Positions 44,087-48,414 of a stretch of 48,414 bases of DNA are shown one piece after another. Within the stretch, counting starts at the first letter, position 1; each line of letters begins with the position of its first letter. The stretch is from Kiloniellales bacterium (lineage in GTDB: Bacteria; Pseudomonadota; Alphaproteobacteria; Kiloniellales; JAKSBE01), in assembly GCA_022361275.1 (NCBI GenBank), contig JAKSBE010000598.1, positions 1 to 48,414 on the forward strand, in the 5' to 3' direction. Below the pieces are notes generated by a model. That model was not told where the DNA came from and made no database searches. It was given only the letters and a program-made list of their open reading frames with translations. The translations under genes and the position numbers were made by a program.

Positions 44087-44836
44087 GTGTCGTCCTCGGC
44101 GGCAGAGAGTTGGCTGAGCCTGCGCTCCTACGCCTCGGCGCAGCGGAGCCACAGCCATCCCTATCACCAGATCGTCCTGCCGCTGGAGGGCTGCCTGGAG
44201 ATGGAGACCGAAGTCGCCGGCGCGGCCGTCGACGAGGCCACGGCCGCGGTGATCACGGCGGGGCGGGAGCACGCCTTCCGCGCCCGCGGCGAAAACCGCT
44301 TCCTGGTCCTGGACGTGCCGCGGCGGGGGTGCGCGGCGGCGGCCGATCTCTGGGAGGCCGCGGCCGGCGCGCCGTTTCTCGCACTCGACGAGGGCTTGCG
44401 GGGACTGCTGCTCTTTGCCCGCGCGCAGCCGGCCGTTGCGCTCGGCGCCTCCCGCGCGAGCCTGGCGATCCTGATCCTGCAGGGCCTGACCTATCGGGTC
44501 TCCGATGCCGGAAGCGGGGCGCCGCGGTCGCTGCGGCGGGCCACCGCGTTCCTCCATCGGCACTACGCCGCGCCGATCACGACGGCCGAGATCGCCGCCG
44601 CCGCCGGGGTCAGCCCGGCGACCCTGCACCGACTCTTCACCGCCTGGCACGGGCGTTCGCCGATGCGCTACCTGGGCCGTCTGCGCCTGTCCCGGGCCAA
44701 GACCCTGCTCGCCACGACCCGGAAGCCGATCGCCGAAATCGCGCTCGACTGCGGATACTCCGAGCAGAGCGCCCTGACGCGGGCCCTGCGGCGCGAGGCG
44801 GGGGTTACGCCTGCACGCTACCGAAGACTGCAGTGA
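44087..44836 (+). CDS. AraC-family regulator with cupin-like sensor
   Basis: A 249-residue regulator from GTG 44087, chosen because GAGGAGG lies six bases upstream; in-frame ATGs at 44042 and 44060 lack such a site. The N-terminal cupin-like region is [24 protein letters not shown]. The C-terminal double HTH is [26 protein letters not shown] and [33 protein letters not shown]. Divergent from the RidA-type gene, which is its most likely target. Confidence 0.88.
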   Translation: MSSSAAESWLSLRSYASAQRSHSHPYHQIVLPLEGCLEMETEVAGAAVDEATAAVITAGREHAFRARGENRFLVLDVPRRGCAAAADLWEAAAGAPFLALDEGLRGLLLFARAQPAVALGASRASLAILILQGLTYRVSDAGSGAPRSLRRATAFLHRHYAAPITTAEIAAAAGVSPATLHRLFTAWHGRSPMRYLGRLRLSRAKTLLATTRKPIAEIALDCGYSEQSALTRALRREAGVTPARYRRLQ

Positions 44837-44924
44837 GAGCCTGGGTCAAGAGCGAGAGCGGCCGGGTCAAGACGAGCGGCGCCGATCCGGGGTAGAGCGG
44901 GCCTCGAAACGAGGAGAGACCGCT

Positions 44925-45647
44925 ATGCAATTGAGCGATTTCAAGGTCCTGACCTTCGACTGCTACGGCACCCTGATCGACTGGGAAAGCGGCATGGTCG
45001 CCGCGCTCAAGCCGCTGACCGAGCGGGTCGCGCGGCCGTTGAGCCGGGACGAGATCCTGGAGGCCCATGCCCGCCAGGAATCGACGCAGCAGCGCCAGAC
45101 CCCGGGCATGCGCTACCGCGACCTCCTGGCCGTGGTCTGCCGCCGCCTGGCCGAGGAATGGGGTGTCGCCCTGCCCTGGGCGGACTGCGTCGCCTACGGC
45201 CAGTCGGTCAAGGACTGGCCGGCCTTCCCGGACAGTGCCGAAGCGCTGCGCGCGCTCAAGCAGCACTACAAGCTGGTCATCCTGTCCAACGTCGACAACG
45301 AGAGCTTCGCCGCCAGCAACGCCAAGCTCGGGGTCGACTTCGACGCGATCTACACCGCCGAGGACATCGGGTCCTACAAGCCTTCGGACCGGAACTTCGA
45401 CTACATGCTGGAGAAGCTCGCCATCCTGGGGCTCGGCAAGGCCGATGTTCTGCACACGGCGGAGAGCCTCTATCACGACCACGCGCCGGCCAAGCGACAC
45501 GGCCTCAAGTCCTGCTGGATCTACCGCCGCCACGACCGGGAGGGCTTCGGCGCCACCCTGGATCCCGGCGAGATGCCGCAGATCGACTTCCGCTTCAACT
45601 CCATGGCCGAGTTCGCCGCGGCGCGGCAGGCGGAAGCGGAGCGGTGA
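44925..45647 (+). CDS. Type II haloacid dehalogenase-like hydrolase
   Basis: A 240-residue HAD-superfamily enzyme. The nucleophile motif is [12 protein letters not shown], with SNVDN, the lysine in [10 protein letters not shown] and the acidic motif [18 protein letters not shown]. This pattern is that of the haloacid dehalogenase type II group. GAGGAGAG precedes ATG 44925. The substrate may be a 2-haloacid or an unrelated phosphate ester; the name is family-level. Confidence 0.88.
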   Translation: MQLSDFKVLTFDCYGTLIDWESGMVAALKPLTERVARPLSRDEILEAHARQESTQQRQTPGMRYRDLLAVVCRRLAEEWGVALPWADCVAYGQSVKDWPAFPDSAEALRALKQHYKLVILSNVDNESFAASNAKLGVDFDAIYTAEDIGSYKPSDRNFDYMLEKLAILGLGKADVLHTAESLYHDHAPAKRHGLKSCWIYRRHDREGFGATLDPGEMPQIDFRFNSMAEFAAARQAEAER

Positions 45648-45710
45648 GGGGCGGCGGTTCGAACTCGGTGATGCGCGACCGGACCCTGCATCCTGCGGCG
45701 GGCGCCGTCA

Positions 45711-45798
45711 TGGACGCCCGGATAGAGTCCGGGCACGACAGCGGTATCAGCGTAGCTTCACCTCCCTCTGTCATCACCGGGCTCGACCCGATGATCCA
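45711..45798. repeat. REP-like inverted-repeat element, copy 1
   Basis: Two 30-base arms (45711-45740 and 45769-45798) are imperfect reverse complements sharing TGGA...GAG.CCGG...GACA. Copy 2 lies at 48188-48264, after the NDH-2 gene. Confidence 0.7.
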
Positions 45799-45949
45799 TG
45801 GTCGAGGCTGTGAACGACATTGGAAGAGTCGCCGCCGTCGCTTGCCGCTGAGCCGAGCCGCGGCGTCGTAACGACTCACGGCGCCGTGACATCTTCGAAA
45901 GGAACGCGATCGAAAACGTGTTTCGCCCTTTGGCCGTGGCCGACCCACT

Positions 45950-45983
45950 TGGCTGGATGCGAGGGGTGGCTGGATGCGAGGGG
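45950..45983. repeat. Perfect 17-bp tandem duplication
   Basis: TGGCTGGATGCGAGGGG occurs twice in direct succession (45950-45966 and 45967-45983), about 105 bp before the NDH-2 start. Confidence 0.85.
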
Positions 45984-46087
45984 GCGCGGCGCTTGCCGGT
46001 CCGTCGCATGGCCCGAGCAGGGCCGTAATGCTAGCGTATCGGGCTCTCGCTCGACCAAGTCTCGTGACCAGGTCTCGGGGAGGCAGC

Positions 46088-48145
46088 ATGGACCGCGCGC
46101 GCTCTGGACCCACCCCGGTCATCGCGGAACCGTCGCCACTGGTCTGCGCCGGCATCCGCTGGTCGCAGAGCCTGACCGCGCTGTCGCTGGGCCTGGTCTG
46201 GCCGCTGCTCGATCTCGCCATCCGCCTGTGGTTCGGCTTTCGCCTGCTGCCGGTCGAGATGATGATGCCGCTGGGGCCGCTGCTGGGGCTTCTGCTCGCC
46301 GCCGGCTTCCTGACCCAGCCGGTGGCGGCGGTCACGATCTGGTACTGCGTCACGGCCGCGGTCGGCTTCGCCGGTCACGCGGCGGAGATCGCCCTGCTGA
46401 TCTGGCTGACCGTCGCCGGCGCGTCGGCCCTTTCGCTCGACCGGGCCTTCGCCGCCGGCGCCCGCAGCATCGCCCTGCCGGGCGTCGACCGTGTCGGCGG
46501 CTGGCTGCGGGGACTCACGGCGTTGGGCGCGCCGGTCCTGCTGCTGCTCATGCGCCTGCTCGCGGTGCTGATCCTGCTGGCCATCGTCCGGCCCGAACTG
46601 GGCGACTGGACGGCCTTCCTTCGCGGCGGCTGGCCGCCCGCAGCCGTCGGGCCGGCGCTGCTCTGGTTCCTGCTGGCCTCCGCCGTTCTGCTCGCGCTCG
46701 GCCTGGCGACCCGGATCGCGGCGCTGGCCGCCGGCCTGACATTGCTGGCGCTGAGCGGTCCGGCCGTCGCGGGCCCGGTCCTGCTGCTCGCCGTCCTGGC
46801 CTTCCGCGGCGGTGGGCATTTCACCCTCGACGGCTGGATCGCCGGGCGCATCGCCGCGCGCTATCCGCATCTTTTCAGCCCGCCGGACTGGGACGACCCG
46901 CGGCTGCCCCATGTGGTCATCGTCGGCGCCGGCTTCGGCGGCCTGTCGGCGGCCAAGGCCTTGCGCCAGTCGCCCTGCCGGGTGACCCTGATCGACCGCC
47001 GCAACTACCACCTTTTCCAGCCGCTGCTCTACCAGGTCGCGACGGCCGGGCTCTCGCCGGCTGACATCGCCATGCCGGTGCGCGCGGTCTTCCGTGACCA
47101 GGCCAACGTGCGGGTGCTGCTCGGCCGGGTCACCGGCGTCGACCGTGCCGCGCGCCGGGTGCTGATCGGTGAGCGCGAGGTCCCCTACGACTACCTGATC
47201 CTGGCGACCGGCGCCCGGCACAGCTACTTCGGCAAGGACGCCTGGGAGCCCCTGGCGCCCGGCCTCAAGAAGATCGACGACGCGACCTCGATCCGGCGCC
47301 GCATCCTCCTGGCCTTCGAGCGGGCGGAGGACTGCGACGACCCCGAGGAGCGGGCGGCCTGGCTGACCTTCGTGGTCATCGGCGGCGGCCCGACCGGGGT
47401 CGAGATCGCCGGTGCCCTGGTCGAACTGGCCCACCACGGCTTGGCCGGCGACTTCCGCCGCGCCGACCCGACACGGGCCCGGGTGGTCCTGGTCGAGGGC
47501 GGGCCGCGGACCCTGGGCGCCTTCACCGAGAGCCTCTCCGCCTACAGCCGGCGGGCGCTCGAAGGCCTCGGAGTCGAGATCCGGGTCGGCACCCGGGTCG
47601 AGGAGATCGACGAGGCCGGCGTGGTCGCCGGCGGTGAGCGGATCCCGGCGCGCACCGTGGTCTGGGGCGCCGGGGTCATCGCCTCGCCGGCGCACAAGTG
47701 GCTGGGTGCCGAGCACGACCGGGCCGGCCGGGTGGTGGTCGGGCCGGACCTCTCGGTGCCGGGCGCGCCCGAGGTCTTCGTCATCGGGGACACCTGCCTC
47801 AGCACCGCCTGGAACGGCAACCCGGTGCCCGGCCTGGCGCCGGCGGCCAAGCAGGGCGGGGCCTACGCCGCCCGGGTGATCCACAACCGCATCGTCGGGC
47901 GCAGACCGCCGACGCCCTTCCGCTACCGGCACCAGGGCAGCCTGGCCACCATCGGCCGCCAGGCCGCGGTGGTCGACTTCGGCCGCTTCCGCCTCAAGGG
48001 TGCCATCGCTTGGTGGTTCTGGGGCCTGGTCCACGTCTTCTTCCTGATCGGCACCCGCAACCGCATGTCGGTGATGCTGGAGTGGTTCTGGGCCTACCTG
48101 ACCTTCCGCCGTGGCACCCGCCTGATCACCGGCAGCGAGGGGTGA
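46088..48145 (+). CDS. NDH-2 fused to an N-terminal multi-helix membrane domain
   Basis: A 685-residue fusion from ATG 46088, preceded by GGGGAGG. Residues about 25-255 contain about six hydrophobic helices resembling a DoxX-like quinone/membrane module. Residues about 275-640 are a type II NADH dehydrogenase: VVIVGAGFGGLSAAKALRQ (FAD), RRNYHLFQPLLYQVATAGLSPADIAMP, VVIGGGPTGVEIAGAL (NADH) and VFVIGDT. The C-terminal part is amphipathic/hydrophobic (KGAIAWWFWGLVHVFFLIG). NDH-2 normally oxidises NADH with quinone at the inner membrane without pumping protons; the extra domain probably anchors it or adds a quinone site (inference). Single gene, flanked by two REP-like elements. Confidence 0.9.
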   Translation: MDRARSGPTPVIAEPSPLVCAGIRWSQSLTALSLGLVWPLLDLAIRLWFGFRLLPVEMMMPLGPLLGLLLAAGFLTQPVAAVTIWYCVTAAVGFAGHAAEIALLIWLTVAGASALSLDRAFAAGARSIALPGVDRVGGWLRGLTALGAPVLLLLMRLLAVLILLAIVRPELGDWTAFLRGGWPPAAVGPALLWFLLASAVLLALGLATRIAALAAGLTLLALSGPAVAGPVLLLAVLAFRGGGHFTLDGWIAGRIAARYPHLFSPPDWDDPRLPHVVIVGAGFGGLSAAKALRQSPCRVTLIDRRNYHLFQPLLYQVATAGLSPADIAMPVRAVFRDQANVRVLLGRVTGVDRAARRVLIGEREVPYDYLILATGARHSYFGKDAWEPLAPGLKKIDDATSIRRRILLAFERAEDCDDPEERAAWLTFVVIGGGPTGVEIAGALVELAHHGLAGDFRRADPTRARVVLVEGGPRTLGAFTESLSAYSRRALEGLGVEIRVGTRVEEIDEAGVVAGGERIPARTVVWGAGVIASPAHKWLGAEHDRAGRVVVGPDLSVPGAPEVFVIGDTCLSTAWNGNPVPGLAPAAKQGGAYAARVIHNRIVGRRPPTPFRYRHQGSLATIGRQAAVVDFGRFRLKGAIAWWFWGLVHVFFLIGTRNRMSVMLEWFWAYLTFRRGTRLITGSEG

Positions 48146-48187
48146 ATGGGCGCGCGCTGCGCCCGGCGGCTGGCACCAAGATATGAA

Positions 48188-48264
48188 TGTCGTGCCCGGA
48201 CTCGATCCAAGCATCCACGGTGCCGCTCGTTCGACGGATCGCCGGATCGAGTCCGGCGGTGACA
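48188..48264. repeat. REP-like inverted-repeat element, copy 2
   Basis: Arms at 48188-48217 and 48235-48264. Its left arm is the reverse complement of a sequence close to the left arm of copy 1, and both share GAGTCCGG cores and the GACA ends. Confidence 0.7.
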
Positions 48265-48303
48265 GTCGGATTTCAGTGCCCGGGGCGTTGGTGCCCCACC
48301 CGC

Positions 48304-48414
48304 TCAGCCCGCCGGTTCGAGCCTGAGCAGCTTGCCGTCGCCGCTCTCGGTCAGGATGTAGAGGAAGCCGTCGGGGCCCTGGCGGACGTCGCGGATGCGC
48401 TCGCCCAGGTCCTC
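48304..48414 (-). CDS. PQQ-dependent sugar dehydrogenase, C-terminal fragment (cut by window end)
   Basis: The last 36 codons: EDLGERIRDVRQGPDGFLYI, then LTESGDGKLLRLEP. This is the standard C-terminus of the soluble PQQ aldose dehydrogenase family (beta-propeller). The gene continues beyond the window. Its stop is at 48304, downstream of the REP-like copy 2, convergent with the NDH-2 gene. Confidence 0.85.
   Translation of the reverse strand, partial: EDLGERIRDVRQGPDGFLYILTESGDGKLLRLEPAG

Larger units (their letters stand above)
45648..46087. other. 440-bp intergenic region with repeats
   Basis: It holds the inverted repeat at 45711-45798, a perfect 14-bp palindrome TCACGGCGCCGTGA at 45876-45889, and a perfect 17-bp tandem duplication at 45950-45983. 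No gene seen. The 5' region of the NDH-2 gene lies at its right end. Confidence 0.5.

Noticed and set aside
45657-45667. GGTTCGAACTC resembling a tRNA T-loop
   Set aside because: No acceptor, D or anticodon stem surrounds it, and it lies just past the end of the dehalogenase gene.

Overview
The window is a high-GC chromosomal segment of an alphaproteobacterium. A free-living Rhodospirillales/Kiloniellales-type organism fits best. Three things suggest this: the petABC operon, with a 'TRRDF' Tat-type Rieske protein and a separate cytochrome c1; the block DUF1285 - CoA pyrophosphatase - DUF6111 - cca divergent from a MoxR/DUF58/DUF4159 operon; and the many regulator, RidA-type and VOC genes. I see no rRNA, tRNA, CRISPR array, transposase, integrase or replication origin. 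The assignment rests on gene content only, since no search was run.

Layout. 0-2.7 kb (minus): a Bor-like lipoprotein, an FAD-linked oxidase and an exported YHS-domain protein, probably one operon. 3-5.3 kb (minus): an orphan membrane PAS sensor kinase behind an AT-rich promoter region. 5.8-10.2 kb: a GNAT acetyltransferase, a SlyB-like glycine-zipper lipoprotein (TTG start), a GlxA-type AraC regulator, a PEP mutase/isocitrate lyase-family enzyme divergent from an ArsR-type regulator that may be leaderless, and a small two-helix membrane protein. 10.2-18.8 kb: a region of looser composition. It holds a decayed partial copy of the small membrane gene, a nitrilase-family hydrolase, a YcaQ-like protein and a tight three-gene module: a class III cyclase/TolB/TPR protein, a haloperoxidase/PAP2-like enzyme with nine Ala-Gly-Thr repeats, and a subtilisin-like protease with (Gly/Ser)-Glu-Pro repeats. 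18.8-25.6 kb (minus): the MoxR - DUF58 - DUF4159 - large membrane protein operon. 25.6-28.4 kb (plus): DUF1285, Nudix CoA pyrophosphatase, DUF6111 and CCA-adding enzyme. 28.4-32.1 kb: polyphosphate:AMP phosphotransferase with a 44-residue membrane protein, a RidA protein, and trmL-hemF. 32.2-35.0 kb: petABC (cytochrome bc1) with a candidate promoter and terminator. 35.1-39.2 kb: MTA phosphorylase, a fused aldolase/short-chain dehydrogenase and a VOC protein. 39.3-41.7 kb (minus): two-subunit aconitase X and a TetR regulator. 41.9-45.6 kb: an AhpD-like protein behind a perfect TetR-style palindrome, a PNPOx-family protein, a RidA protein divergent from an AraC regulator, and a type II haloacid dehalogenase. 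46.1-48.1 kb: an NDH-2 fused to an N-terminal multi-helix membrane domain, flanked by two copies of an inverted-repeat element. The window ends inside a PQQ sugar dehydrogenase gene.

How the genes work together. Clear functional units are the bc1 complex, trmL-hemF, the MoxR/vWA-type operon, AcnX large and small subunits (4-bp overlap), and probably MTA phosphorylase with the aldolase/dehydrogenase as an MTA/5-deoxyribose salvage branch. The most unusual unit is the cyclase - haloperoxidase-like - subtilase module at 13.56-18.79 kb. It differs in base composition, is tightly spaced, and two of its three proteins start with different period-3 low-complexity repeats and have no recognisable signal peptide. 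I do not recognise it as a described system; its function is unknown and anything said about it is inference.
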